DNA of 64,000 nucleotides from Cedecea davisae DSM 4568 (GCF_000412335.2 NZ_KE161030.1:1898693-1962692); one strand, 5' to 3'. Positions 1 to 8,662 are shown, counted from the stretch's first letter. Program-made: numbers and translations. The notes: generated by a model not told the origin, from the letters alone.

Positions 1-1
1 A

Positions 2-688
2 AAACTGGAACTGATGGGGATTGAAAACGCGCTACAGCTAGCAGAAAGCTCTACCTGGGTTATCCGTAAACACTTCAATGTGGTGCTGGAGCGCACGGTA
101 CGCGAGCTGCGCGGTCAGCCCTGCCTGGCGCTGGATGAATTTGCCCCGACCAAACAGCAGATTATTTATAGCCGTTCATTTAGCCATCGGATTACCGAAT
201 ACGACGATATGCACCAGGCGGTTTGCGCCTATGCCGAGCGCGCGGCGGAGAAACTGCGAGCGGAAAGGCAGTTTTGCTGCATGATCAGCTTATTTATGCG
301 TACCAGCCCGCATGCCGGGAATGAAACCTTCTATGCTCCTCAGGCCACAGGCCGACTGACGACGCCAACTTGTGACTCCCGGGATATTATCCGCATTGCT
401 ACTCAGGCGCTTAACCACATCTGGAAAGACGGCTTCCGTTATATGAAAGCCGGAGTGATGCTGAGTGATTTCTACAGTCAGGGCGTCGCGCAGCTCGGCC
501 TGTTCGATGAATATCAGCCGCAGGCCAACAGCAGCGCATTAATGCAGGTTATCGACAGCATTAATCATTCCGGCCGGGGCAGCATTGGGTTCGCCGGGAA
601 GGGTATTCAGAAAAGCTGGGAAATGAAGCGCAGAATGCTGTCGCCGGGTTACACCACTCGTTATACCGACCTGCCTTTGGTGAAATAG
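2..688 (+). CDS. umuC: DNA polymerase V catalytic subunit UmuC, C-terminal part
   Basis: This is the C-terminal half of the error-prone Y-family polymerase UmuC, which with UmuD'2 forms Pol V and copies past DNA lesions during the SOS response. The frame is already open at base 2, and the first ATG at 14 is internal to the family protein of about 420 residues, so the gene is cut by the window edge. The visible part covers the little-finger region and tail. A QLGLF stretch around residue 160 of the visible fragment fits the beta-clamp binding motif. The palm residues that bind metal lie outside. umuD and the LexA-regulated promoter would be expected just upstream of the window. It faces mesD across a hairpin. 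Confidence 0.9.
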   Translation, partial: KLELMGIENALQLAESSTWVIRKHFNVVLERTVRELRGQPCLALDEFAPTKQQIIYSRSFSHRITEYDDMHQAVCAYAERAAEKLRAERQFCCMISLFMRTSPHAGNETFYAPQATGRLTTPTCDSRDIIRIATQALNHIWKDGFRYMKAGVMLSDFYSQGVAQLGLFDEYQPQANSSALMQVIDSINHSGRGSIGFAGKGIQKSWEMKRRMLSPGYTTRYTDLPLVK

Positions 689-697
689 TGACAGAAA

Positions 698-742
698 ATC
701 CGGTCGCTCGGCCGGAAATTAACTCCCTTCGAGCGACCGGAT
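698..742 (-). terminator. Hairpin between convergent umuC and mesD
   Basis: A perfect 13-bp inverted repeat has arms at 698-710 and 730-742 with a 19-base loop. On the minus strand the stem is followed by a short T-rich run (TTTTC), so it best serves as the rho-independent terminator of the mesX-mesD transcript. It could also stop umuC readthrough. Confidence 0.7.
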
Positions 743-753
743 AGCAGGCGAGG

Positions 754-1785
754 TTATTTAGCCAGCAGTTCTCTGCGAATAATCTCTGCGCCAGCGCTCA
801 GGGCATTCAGCTTGCCTCTTGCTACGTGGCGAGGCAGCGGGGCCATGCCGCAGTTGGTGGAAGGGTAGAGCTTGTCGGCATCAACGAACTGAAGCGCTTT
901 ACGCAGCGTGTCGGCAACTTCCTCTGGCGTTTCAATGGCATGATTTGCAACGTCAATTGCGCCGACCATCACTTTTTTACCGCGGATAAGCTCAAGCAGA
1001 TCCATTGGCACGCGGGAGTTGTGGCATTCCAGCGAGATGATATCGATATTCGATTTTTGCAGCTTTGGAAACGCTTCTTCATACTGGCGCCACTCTGAGC
1101 CCAGCGTTTTTTTCCAGTCCGTGTTGGCCTTAATGCCATAGCCGTAGCAAATATGTACGGCAGTCTCACATTTCAGCCCTTCAATGGCTCTTTCCAGAGT
1201 CGCAATTCCCCATTCATTCACTTCGTCAAAGAAGACGTTGAATGCGGGTTCGTCGAACTGAATGATATCGACGCCTGCGGCTTCCAGCTCTTTGGCTTCC
1301 TGGTTGAGAATTTTGGCGAATTCCCAGGCCAGCTTTTCGCGGCTCTTATAGTGGTTATCATAGAGCGTATCTATCATCGTCATCGGGCCCGGCAGAGCCC
1401 ATTTAATCGGCTGTGTGGTCAGCTTGCGTAAGAATTTGGCATCTTCAACAAATACGGGCTTCTGGCGAGCCACGGGGCCAACGACTGTCGGGACGCTCGC
1501 ATCATAGCGATTACGAATTCGGACGGTCTCGCGTTTCTCAAAATCAACGCCGCTAAGGTGTTCGATAAAGGTGGTGACAAAGTGCTGGCGCGTCTGCTCG
1601 CCGTCGCTGACGATATCAATATCCGCGAGTTGTTGCTCGTGCAGGGCTAAACGCAAAGCATCCTGTTTACCTTCAATTAATTCCTGATCCTGCAATTTCC
1701 ACGGCGACCACAGAGTTTCAGGTTGTGCAAGCCAGGAAGGTTTAGGCAGGCTACCAGCAGTCGAAGTCGGTAATAATCTTTTCAT
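754..1785 (-). CDS. mesD: Core-type methionine synthase MesD
   Basis: This 343-residue protein matches the C-terminal catalytic half of cobalamin-independent methionine synthase (MetE) and lacks the N-terminal folate-binding half. Expected zinc ligands are visible: HxC in the VHICYG stretch, a glutamate in the FDEPA region and a cysteine in TNCGMAP near the C terminus. Short MetE-like proteins encoded beside DUF1852 are the MesD family of folate-independent methionine synthases. In that family the methyl donor is not methyl-tetrahydrofolate and activity needs oxygen and MesX. mesX lies 28 bp upstream on the same strand, so the two form an operon. The family name rests on sequence type plus this neighbour. 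The natural methyl donor cannot be read from the sequence. Confidence 0.85.
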   Translation of the reverse strand: MKRLLPTSTAGSLPKPSWLAQPETLWSPWKLQDQELIEGKQDALRLALHEQQLADIDIVSDGEQTRQHFVTTFIEHLSGVDFEKRETVRIRNRYDASVPTVVGPVARQKPVFVEDAKFLRKLTTQPIKWALPGPMTMIDTLYDNHYKSREKLAWEFAKILNQEAKELEAAGVDIIQFDEPAFNVFFDEVNEWGIATLERAIEGLKCETAVHICYGYGIKANTDWKKTLGSEWRQYEEAFPKLQKSNIDIISLECHNSRVPMDLLELIRGKKVMVGAIDVANHAIETPEEVADTLRKALQFVDADKLYPSTNCGMAPLPRHVARGKLNALSAGAEIIRRELLAK

Positions 1786-1813
1786 AATAAATGACCTTAA
1801 TATTTTTAGTTAA

Positions 1814-2788
1814 TCAACGTGCGTAATTAGCGGACCATTGTTCAAGTATAGTTTTATAGGGTTTTATGAAGCTCTCCTCGGTGAACTTTCCTTGCTCAAT
1901 CGCTAACCGGCTACGTTCTTCTCGATCATAAACAATTTGCGTGACTGAATGATCCAGGTGCGTCAGGTTTGGCTGGTAGTGCAGTCCTGCTGGGGAATTA
2001 GCATTATAAATTTCAGGGCGATAGATCTTCTGGAACGTCTCCATCGTGCTGATGGTCGCAATCAGTTCAAGATCGCTATAATCGTCAAGTAAATTACCGG
2101 AAAAATAGAAAGCCAAAGGCGCGACGCTATTTTTCGGCATGAAGTAGCGAGCCTGTAGCCCCATTTTACTGAAATAGTGGTCGGTCAAAGACAGATCGTT
2201 TTGCTGATATTCAATGCCCAGAACAGGATGTCGGTTACCGGTCTGGTGATAAGTATTTTTACTTGAAACACTTAAACAAATAACAGGTTGCTTCTTAAAT
2301 TTCTCTTTGTAAACACCGGACTCAACGAAGTGCTTAAAGATATTGCCATGCAGAACACCAAAGTTCTCCGGCGTGCTGAAGTCAGCTCGCTGCTTATTGT
2401 AGTCCGGTAGTAACACGCTGAAGTCATAATCACGCACGTAAGAAGAGAAGTTATTCCCAACAATACCTTCATGGCGCTGATTAGTTTTTTTGTCAACAAT
2501 GTTAGTTTTCAGTATTTCAATCGCCGGGAAAGTCTCGCCATTGCCCTGAATATCAACCTCAACGGAGATGATTTCAAGTTCAACAGAATAACGGTCCCCT
2601 TTCGGGTTGTCCCAGTGCGCCAGAGAATTGAAACGATTGTCAATCATCGTTAAGGCATTGCGCAGGTTCTCCTGGCGTTTCTCACCTCTGGCCAGGTTAG
2701 CAAAGTTAGTTGTGATGCGCGTATTTCCCGACGGGTTATAATTCTCGTCGAAATTAATGCTCTTAATAGTAAATGCAAACTCTTTCAT
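1814..2788 (-). CDS. mesX: DUF1852 family protein MesX, partner of MesD
   Basis: A 324-residue DUF1852 protein, starting MKEFAFTIKSINFDENYNP. DUF1852 proteins are almost always encoded next to core-type MetE. Genetic work on the MesD family showed that MesX is required for its methionine synthase activity and that the pair works only aerobically. No signal peptide or membrane segment is seen, so it should be cytoplasmic. It is the first gene of a two-gene operon whose promoter must lie in the AT-rich gap after 2788. I see no clear MetJ or MetR box there by eye. Whether MesX is an enzyme that makes the methyl donor or an auxiliary subunit is not settled by the sequence. Confidence 0.85.
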   Translation of the reverse strand: MKEFAFTIKSINFDENYNPSGNTRITTNFANLARGEKRQENLRNALTMIDNRFNSLAHWDNPKGDRYSVELEIISVEVDIQGNGETFPAIEILKTNIVDKKTNQRHEGIVGNNFSSYVRDYDFSVLLPDYNKQRADFSTPENFGVLHGNIFKHFVESGVYKEKFKKQPVICLSVSSKNTYHQTGNRHPVLGIEYQQNDLSLTDHYFSKMGLQARYFMPKNSVAPLAFYFSGNLLDDYSDLELIATISTMETFQKIYRPEIYNANSPAGLHYQPNLTHLDHSVTQIVYDREERSRLAIEQGKFTEESFIKPYKTILEQWSANYAR

Positions 2789-3537
2789 CGTAATCTGGCA
2801 CCCTAATTTCTGATATAAAATCTGTTTTTATTTCTGGCTTCTTCAGGAATGACCACTTTTATTTTGTGGCTTCCTCTGCGGTGAACTTCACATTGTCAAT
2901 AGTTAATAGCCCTGCATATCTTATGCCTGAGTCACACTTTGAGGAAAAGTGATTTAATTTCACAGAACATGAACGAATTTCATGATCGCTAAAGTGGCGT
3001 GGTGCAGAATTGAGACATGCGTTGAGCCTTAGTAAGATAAACCTTTTAAAATCATGCGTTTTAACGATTTTTTGGTCAGTGAAAATAACTATCAGATGGT
3101 TAAGTCCTTGTTATTTATAAGCCATTAAAGACCACTAAACCTCCGACGTTTCTGCCCGGTAAGACCGGTCACAATCTTCCCTCAGTGCACAATCAAAAAC
3201 CGGAAGACATCTGACCCGCATTAACAAAAAACAGAGCTTATTTATTGGAAACCCAAACCGAGATACTCAGCGCTCCTGCCTGATTATGCCCATCGGTATA
3301 ATGGAAGCACCAGCATATATTCCGCTGCAACTGAGTTTCCAGTTATCATGTTTTAGTGATTTATAGCTAATTATTGAGGTTTCCAATAATTAACCACATT
3401 AATACTGTTGACTTGTACAGTGCTAATAGCAGAGGGTGAGGGGTAAGGAGAGAGTGGTACCTTAAAAAAGCGCCCCCAAATGGCGCCAAAACACCAGGTG
3501 AGGGCTAACCACAATGCAACTGACAAGGAGTCACACC
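2789..3537. other. 749-bp gap without a convincing intact gene
   Basis: This AT-rich stretch separates the divergent mesX and the unknown gene at 3538, and should hold promoters for both. On the minus strand a frame is open from about 3110 down to a stop at 2859-2861, roughly 83 codons, but it has no ATG start. Its end (TIDNVKFTAEEATK) looks like the closing strand of a beta-sandwich domain, so it may be a gene remnant. No tRNA or insertion sequence was recognised. Confidence 0.5.
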
Positions 3538-4068
3538 ATGACTGGTACTGATAGTAACACATTTAGCCAACAGAAAGTCACAGGCACACAAAACCTTATA
3601 GCCGGAGATATTGCTGCCTTATTAAAAATACCCATGGGAGCAAAAGACGATTTATTTTATGTACTGAATGTTTGCCGCCGTTGTGTCGGTGAATTAATCG
3701 AAACAGATAATCATGTTGAATATATTGCGCTGTGCGGGCGTTTGCTTGCGGGGTTCAATGTTCTGAGAGTTGTGCTGGATAATCCGCTGCCAAAATATCT
3801 TATTGAGCAATTAACAGTAGAAGAAGGGTATTCAGAAGCGCTGCGAACTGCGCTTGAAACCGAGTCCGAAACCATCTGTGACTATTGTGCCGCCTTATCC
3901 ATGGTGCTGCTGAACCAGCAGCTTTCGGCGGGACAGCAGATACAGATAACCGACCTGCTGTATGAAGTGTTCATCATGTTGGATCAGGATTTAAAAGCGC
4001 CGCGCTTTGTCCGCACCAAAAAAGGGCTGGCAATGATAGACGGTGGTATCGTTTCAGGTGTCCACTAA
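3538..4068 (+). CDS. Hypothetical protein of unknown family
   Basis: I do not recognise this 176-residue protein. The start at 3538 is chosen because an AAGGAG ribosome site ends 7 bases upstream; an in-frame ATG at 3514 has no such site. The sequence is probably all-alpha, cytoplasmic and fairly acidic. It has four cysteines (two in VCRRC, one in the YIALCGRL stretch, one in CDYCAA-like context with a second beside it) but no clear zinc-finger spacing. No signal peptide is seen. It stands alone, followed by a hairpin and then the ClbS-like gene on the same strand. Base composition is slightly more AT-rich than the backbone, consistent with an accessory gene. Confidence 0.7.
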   Translation: MTGTDSNTFSQQKVTGTQNLIAGDIAALLKIPMGAKDDLFYVLNVCRRCVGELIETDNHVEYIALCGRLLAGFNVLRVVLDNPLPKYLIEQLTVEEGYSEALRTALETESETICDYCAALSMVLLNQQLSAGQQIQITDLLYEVFIMLDQDLKAPRFVRTKKGLAMIDGGIVSGVH

Positions 4069-4080
4069 GTCGTAAAGCTT

Positions 4081-4115
4081 CCCGCTTTCTCAGCCGGCAT
4101 TGCTGAAAAGGCGGG
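4081..4115 (+). terminator. Hairpin after the 3538 gene
   Basis: Outer arms CCCGC/GCGGG (4081-4085 and 4111-4115) and inner arms CAGC/GCTG (4091-4094 and 4102-4105) form an imperfect stem just past the stop of the upstream gene. There is no T-tract on the plus strand, so intrinsic termination is uncertain. Confidence 0.4.
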
Positions 4116-4186
4116 GAAATGAAACGCGGTACGCCGTTTAATTACCGCATTTCTGGTTAAGTACCCAAAGTGAGAGGGAATTCTTT

Positions 4187-4705
4187 GTGAGCGTGCCACA
4201 AACAAAATCTGAACTACTTTTAGCAATTGATAAAAATTTCAGTAAATTAATCAGTTATCTTAGCAAAATACCGCATGAGTTGGCCTCTGAGAAATCGATG
4301 GATGGTCACGTAAAAGGTACGGAAATGAGCGTTCGGGAGCTTGTATCGTACCTGCTGGGGTGGAATTCGCTGGTTGTGAAGTGGATAACTCAGGAGGCCA
4401 AAGGCTTGCCCGTTGATTTCCCCGAAACCGGCTATAAGTGGAATCAACTGGGGCTTCTCGCACAAAAATTTTACTCTGATTACCGGGCGCTAAATTACGA
4501 TTCATTAATTGAAGCACTTCAGGCTGAAAAAAATGAAATTGTGAAACTTATAGATGAGCGTTCTGACGACACTCTGTACGCAAAACCCTGGTATACGAAA
4601 TGGACGATGGGGCGAATGATCTCATTTAACACCTCTTCGCCCTACGCAAATGCGAACGGGAGATTAAGAAAGTGGGCAAAAATTAAAGAAATCAATCTTA
4701 AATAA
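4187..4705 (+). CDS. ClbS/DfsB family four-helix bundle protein
   Basis: The 172-residue protein has the length and spaced motifs of ClbS, the colibactin self-resistance protein: the opening VPQTKSELL, then VKGTEMSV, YKWNQLG, the PWYTKWTMGRMI core, FNTSSPYANA and a basic end. ClbS acts in the cytoplasm and hydrolyses the cyclopropane warhead of colibactin. Related DfsB/DinB-like proteins are found in many bacteria without the clb island, where their substrate is unknown. No colibactin genes are in this window. The start is taken as GTG at 4187; a second GTG at 4193 is also possible. It is preceded by a purine-rich GAGAGGGA stretch. Confidence 0.8.
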   Translation: MSVPQTKSELLLAIDKNFSKLISYLSKIPHELASEKSMDGHVKGTEMSVRELVSYLLGWNSLVVKWITQEAKGLPVDFPETGYKWNQLGLLAQKFYSDYRALNYDSLIEALQAEKNEIVKLIDERSDDTLYAKPWYTKWTMGRMISFNTSSPYANANGRLRKWAKIKEINLK

Positions 4706-4961
4706 ATAACGAGGAAAAGATTCGCTTCTCGCTCATAGCCGCTAGATGCGAAACGCACACAGCTAACTTTATGGTGTGTTAATAAACGGAGAGCAGGTTA
4801 AAGGTTGCCGGTTTGTTGTTCTTTTTGTTCAACTTTGCAAAGATGTATCGCACACGGCTCCAGACCAGCCACGTTATCAGGAGCAGGACCTACTCTCCAC
4901 GACGCTTGCCCTGTGTACTGGAATATTGACATTAAACTGGTTCTGCTTTGAGGGCTCCTGT

Positions 4962-5444
4962 ATGACCATCTTTCATCAACTTACGGCCACCAGTCTGGAC
5001 GGCCAGCTTATCTCTATGACCGACTACGCTGGTAAGGTAGTTCTGGTCGTTAATACCGCCAGCCATTGTGGATTCACGCCACAATACGGCGGCCTTGAAG
5101 CGCTCTATAAAAAATATGCCGCCCAGGGGCTAGTGGTACTTGGTTTCCCCTGCAACCAGTTCGGCAAACAGGAACCCGGCGGCGCCGACGAAATTGCGCA
5201 GACATGCCACATTCACTACGGTGTGAGCTTCCCTATGTTCGCGAAAGTAGAGGTGAACGGAACCGCAACGCATCCGGTGTTTCGTTATCTGAAAAACGAA
5301 TTGCCCGGCGTACTGGGTGGGCGGATCAAGTGGAACTTCACTAAATTCCTGATCGGACGCGACGGTAAACCGCTCAAGCGTTTTGCACCGTTCACCAGCC
5401 CGGCAAAAATGGAAGTCGCAATCCTTTCTGCACTTGAAAGCTAA
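4962..5444 (+). CDS. btuE: Glutathione/thioredoxin peroxidase, BtuE type
   Basis: A 160-residue glutathione peroxidase-fold enzyme that reduces peroxides in the cytoplasm or periplasmic face. Family motifs are in order: the peroxidatic cysteine in NTASHCGFT (cysteine, not selenocysteine), the GFPCNQFGKQEPG signature with the catalytic glutamine, and KWNFTKFL with the catalytic tryptophan and asparagine. The frame is open from 4776, but the stretch before 4962 is not like the family, and the protein normally begins about where MTIFHQLTATSL begins, so ATG 4962 is chosen. In E. coli btuE lies in the btuCED operon. Here it stands alone, and no vitamin B12 transport genes flank it. It is therefore either relocated or a paralogue. 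Confidence 0.85.
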   Translation: MTIFHQLTATSLDGQLISMTDYAGKVVLVVNTASHCGFTPQYGGLEALYKKYAAQGLVVLGFPCNQFGKQEPGGADEIAQTCHIHYGVSFPMFAKVEVNGTATHPVFRYLKNELPGVLGGRIKWNFTKFLIGRDGKPLKRFAPFTSPAKMEVAILSALES

Positions 5445-5699
5445 GTATTTCAGTAATTCGAACCCTTCGAGTTTCCAGCGCTTTCGAAAAAACTATTATC
5501 CGTGGGAGGATAACCTCCGCTGTTCGCTTGTAATCGACCTCACGGTTCTTCAGTCAAACTGCTTCGTGCCAGAAGCGGACCGTTAGCTAGTCGCAGCAGC
5601 ATATTTCGGAGGCTCTTCTGGACAAATGAAAAACATCATCACATGTAAACTCAGGCGGGATTTCAACGTTAAAGCAGTATTTTTCATTGGAGAACCCAG

Positions 5700-6086
5700 A
5701 TGTTTACTCATATGCGTATTGCCAAACCCGTCACCAATCTCGAAAGATCTTTTCTGATGTACAGCCAGGGATTGGGTCTACATAAAATTGCTGAATTCAA
5801 TGATCATGACGGTTTCAATGGAATAATGTTAGGGCAGGGAGACGTAGACTGGCACATAGAGTTCACCTTTTGCCAAAACCATCCCGTTCAACCTTTGCAC
5901 ACTGAAGAAGATTTACTCGTTCTTTATTACTCGGATGAAAATGAATGGGTGCAAGCCTGCGAAAGAATGATTGATGCTGGTTTCAGAGTGATAGAGTCAT
6001 TCAATCCCTACTGGGACGTGAACGGAAGGACATTTGTTGACCTCGACGGATATAGGGTGGTTATCCAAAACAAGACGTGGGCGTAA
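5700..6086 (+). CDS. VOC-superfamily (glyoxalase/bleomycin-resistance fold) protein
   Basis: A 128-residue protein with two beta-alpha-beta-beta-beta halves typical of the vicinal oxygen chelate fold. It resembles the YycE group: a start of the form MRIAKPVTNLERSFLMY, a WHIEFTF metal-edge strand and the closing VDLDGYRVVIQ strand. Members chelate a divalent metal through His/Glu residues; candidates here are the His early in the first half (in the starting strand) and the Glu of HIEFT. The reaction cannot be assigned. A GGAG ribosome site at 5689-5692 supports ATG 5700, with 5712 as an alternative. It converges on the DAO oxidoreductase gene, with 122 bp between stop codons. Confidence 0.8.
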   Translation: MFTHMRIAKPVTNLERSFLMYSQGLGLHKIAEFNDHDGFNGIMLGQGDVDWHIEFTFCQNHPVQPLHTEEDLLVLYYSDENEWVQACERMIDAGFRVIESFNPYWDVNGRTFVDLDGYRVVIQNKTWA

Positions 6087-6208
6087 TCCCAATAAATATT
6101 GCAGTGTTGCCTCCGTCCAGCTGCAGGCTAAACATCCGCTCCTCGCTCAAACCAGACTCCATCCGCCGGGGAGCAGTCTGCTTATTACTTCACAAGCCGT
6201 TAATTTTT

Positions 6209-7249
6209 CTACAAAGGATTATTTCTAAAACGAGAGGGACGGTAACGCTCAGGGATTTCATCGTTCTTACCGTCGCGTAATTCTTCAGAAACCAGCCTTC
6301 CGATGGTAGCTGCACATGTAACCGCCGGGTGCATAACTGCCACATAAACGCTTTTGCTCTCATCAGTAAAGCCAAGAACGGGGTACCCATCCTGCAGGAC
6401 AGGGCGTTCTCCCACGGAGTATCGGGTGAGAGAGGCAGACTCTGCACCCCTGAGCCTGTTTCTTACCGATGTCTGAGCCGCGTTAGCCGTTTCCCTGACG
6501 TTGCCGTTTGTTGGGTAATCCTCAGCGGCGAATAAATCCCCATTATGGTTATGCCGAACTTCTATATCATCACCAGCGATGAGCGTTTTGACTACGCGCC
6601 GGGGGACTGCAAAGCGCAGCAATATAGCGGGTGATGCCAGAACCGGAACAGAGGTCCCCGCCGCCTCAGCTAACGTGGGAATGCCGGTTCCACAGGCCAA
6701 CACAACGCAATCCGCCTCCAGCTTACCCCGTGAGGTCAGAACTGTTGTCATCGTACCTTCGGCCATGCAGATACCCGTAACGGTCGTTTGGTTTTGCACT
6801 ACCGTCCCCATACCACAGGCCTTGTCCAGTAATATACGTGTCGCTTCGGCGGCATCAATGGCACCGTCTTTTGCAGCATAGCGGGCTTCAGAGGGGGGAC
6901 GTAGCGACGCAGGCTCAAGGCTGGCGACCCCGGCTCTGCGGAGAAGGCTTTCGTCCGGCAGGCAGGCCTGAGGCGTTGCGCCGTATTTTAACGAACCACT
7001 CCAGTTGATCTGAAGTTCCGGTATTTGTTCTTCCAGCCTGTGCCAATCCGCAAGCGCGGCACGCCGCAGAAGCACATCGGGCGCATCATCACTCACCGCG
7101 CCAGTTAGCCAGCCAAACGCGCTGCCTGTCGCCCCTGATGCAGGCTCATTTTGCTCAATAATGGTGACGTCAAATTCAAGGCGAGCAAGATGCCAGGCGA
7201 TTGAAGCACCAACGATCCCTGCACCGACGACGACGATCCTTTTTTTCAT
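6209..7249 (-). CDS. FAD-dependent oxidoreductase, DAO/glycine-oxidase type
   Basis: A D-amino-acid-oxidase-superfamily flavoenzyme of about 346 residues. The N-terminal FAD dinucleotide-binding motif GAGIVGASIAWHLA and the acidic strand end (TIIEQ) are clear. A second mononucleotide-binding stretch near CVVLACGTG and the C-terminal GERPVLQDGYPVLGF segment, which contacts flavin in this family, are also present. The frame is open to an ATG at 7291, but the family typically starts directly at the Rossmann strand (MKKRIVVVGAG), so ATG 7249 is preferred. Substrate is unknown; oxidation of a secondary or primary amine such as an amino acid is the likely chemistry. It is a single gene, divergent from the DUF1294 gene. 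Confidence 0.8.
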   Translation of the reverse strand: MKKRIVVVGAGIVGASIAWHLARLEFDVTIIEQNEPASGATGSAFGWLTGAVSDDAPDVLLRRAALADWHRLEEQIPELQINWSGSLKYGATPQACLPDESLLRRAGVASLEPASLRPPSEARYAAKDGAIDAAEATRILLDKACGMGTVVQNQTTVTGICMAEGTMTTVLTSRGKLEADCVVLACGTGIPTLAEAAGTSVPVLASPAILLRFAVPRRVVKTLIAGDDIEVRHNHNGDLFAAEDYPTNGNVRETANAAQTSVRNRLRGAESASLTRYSVGERPVLQDGYPVLGFTDESKSVYVAVMHPAVTCAATIGRLVSEELRDGKNDEIPERYRPSRFRNNPL

Positions 7250-7438
7250 GCTGCCCAGGGTGGCTTCCTCCCGCGTGGGTAATAGATTCATGCCATGATG
7301 CAGAAGTTATTTATTACCGACAACCTGCCAGAAATTGCAAATACCTGGCCGGGGCCAATTCAGGCAGCCGTTTCTTCCCGCCGTTGGTATTGCGTATAAT
7401 ACGTCGCGATAAATTCTGACAATTACTGTGGTAATGGT

Positions 7439-7783
7439 ATGGATCTCAATCGTTGTTGTTTTTTGCTACTGATCCTGGTGGCGCTCGGAAGTATTTTCAC
7501 ATCCCATCCCTTTGTTATAGGGTTGCTGCTTGTCAACATACTGACGCTGGTGATTTACGGCGTGGACAAAATGGCAGCTCGTAAGGCGTGGCGCAGAGTG
7601 CCAGAAACAACTTTGCTGATATTCGGGGTTGTAGGTGGGTGGGGTGGAGCGCTTGTTGGGCAGCAGCTCTTTCGCCATAAAACACAGAAGCAGCCATTCA
7701 AAACATACTTCATTATCAGTATTATAGTGAATATTGTGGCGATCACGGCGGCATATCGGCTCTATCCCTTTTCCCTCTACTGA
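7439..7783 (+). CDS. DUF1294 family small membrane protein
   Basis: A 114-residue inner-membrane protein. Two hydrophobic stretches near the N terminus (about residues 6-22 and 24-42) are followed by the family pattern YGVDKMAARKAWRRVPE and GVVGGWGGALVGQQLFRHKTQKQPF, then a C-terminal hydrophobic helix. DUF1294 proteins have no established function; some carry an N-terminal cold-shock domain, which is missing here. The gene shares a short divergent promoter region with the DAO oxidoreductase gene and is followed 64 bp later by another small membrane protein gene. Confidence 0.8.
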   Translation: MDLNRCCFLLLILVALGSIFTSHPFVIGLLLVNILTLVIYGVDKMAARKAWRRVPETTLLIFGVVGGWGGALVGQQLFRHKTQKQPFKTYFIISIIVNIVAITAAYRLYPFSLY

Positions 7784-7847
7784 GTGTAAACCTCGGCACG
7801 TTGCCCTGGCTATGGATAGCATTCCGGTTGAGTTATGGAGAATGTGT

Positions 7848-8084
7848 ATGAATATTGGAATGGATGACTTGTCGCTGGTGGGTTTATTTGGCGGCTGTAT
7901 CTACGGGGCGTATACCATCATCCGGGGAATCAAAACCGGCGAGATTGTCACCTACATCAATCGTCGTAAGAGAACGTTCCGCCGCGGGGAGCGTTATTTT
8001 ACTGCCGTTCTGGCCATACATTCACTTCTCATTGTTGCAGGGACAGGTATGGGCGGATGGCTGGTATGGCAACGTTTTACCTAG
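7848..8084 (+). CDS. Small two-helix membrane protein, hypothetical
   Basis: A 78-residue protein of unknown function. The frame is open from 7734, but that part overlaps DUF1294. ATG 7848 has a GGAG ribosome site seven bases upstream, so this start is preferred. Two hydrophobic segments (about residues 8-24 and 50-72) flank a strongly basic loop of lysines and arginines around residues 37-47, giving a likely hairpin topology in the inner membrane. I do not recognise a family. It may be cotranscribed with the DUF1294 gene upstream. Confidence 0.6.
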   Translation: MNIGMDDLSLVGLFGGCIYGAYTIIRGIKTGEIVTYINRRKRTFRRGERYFTAVLAIHSLLIVAGTGMGGWLVWQRFT

Positions 8085-8131
8085 CCGCCTGAAGGGCTGA
8101 AGCTCTATGCAGCGAGCAGATAAAAGGGGCG

Positions 8132-8542
8132 TTACACAACCTCAACCAGCTCAAACTCTTCTGCCACAAGTTCCATTGCTTCATGGTATGTCCCTTCTCT
8201 TAAGAAAAACTCTTTATGGCCTTCTCTCCAGTATCTGAGGCTGAGATCGCCTTCGCCTTCTTTTCTTGCAAACTCTTCGGCTACATCGCAAAAGCGAACT
8301 ATCCGCATAGCGATGGTTCTGATAACGCAGGCTGGCTCTCCTTTACCGTTAAGAACAATGCTGTAACTGCCAATCGTCGGGGATTCATCCTCATTCTGGA
8401 ATGATGAGAGTGAGCAACAAGTTGCTGTTTTTATTCCCTTAACAACAAGTTCAGCCAGCTCGTCTGCCATGGCTGGAGTATCTCCAAATGGCCATGCAAT
8501 CGCACCAGGATAGTTAACTTTTAAGTCGTCAATTTTGCGCAT
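8132..8542 (-). CDS. ASCH domain protein
   Basis: A 136-residue ASCH-domain protein, a fold related to PUA and thought to bind RNA or modified nucleosides. Visible features are the N-terminal WPFGDTPAMADELAELV helix, the VVKGIKTATCCS strand typical of the family (K-T-A-T), a central beta-barrel and a C-terminal segment rich in glutamate. Some ASCH proteins, such as E. coli YqfB, hydrolyse N4-acetylcytidine; this one is longer than YqfB and should not be assumed to have that activity. It is a single gene converging on the small membrane protein gene. Confidence 0.75.
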   Translation of the reverse strand: MRKIDDLKVNYPGAIAWPFGDTPAMADELAELVVKGIKTATCCSLSSFQNEDESPTIGSYSIVLNGKGEPACVIRTIAMRIVRFCDVAEEFARKEGEGDLSLRYWREGHKEFFLREGTYHEAMELVAEEFELVEVV

Positions 8543-8622
8543 TGTTAAATCCCTAAGAACAATATTATTGGCTACGCAGGCAATCCCAGTAAGAGGGCAG
8601 CCAAGGTTACAGCAGCAAAGAA

Positions 8623-8642
8623 AATCCCGCTTTGGCGGGATT
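8623..8642 (-). terminator. Terminator of the GNAT gene
   Basis: AATCCCGC (8623-8630) and GCGGGATT (8635-8642) form an 8-bp stem with a four-base loop. On the minus strand it is followed by TTTC TTT, and it lies 20 bases past the stop of the acetyltransferase gene. Confidence 0.75.
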
Positions 8643-8662
8643 ATGTCAATGTAATGGCGTTT

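Noticed and set aside
78..284. Plus-strand frame overlapping umuC
   Set aside because: Shadow of umuC in another frame with no family resemblance.
4776..4961. N-terminal extension of the glutathione peroxidase
   Set aside because: Not family-like; ATG 4962 gives the normal length and start.
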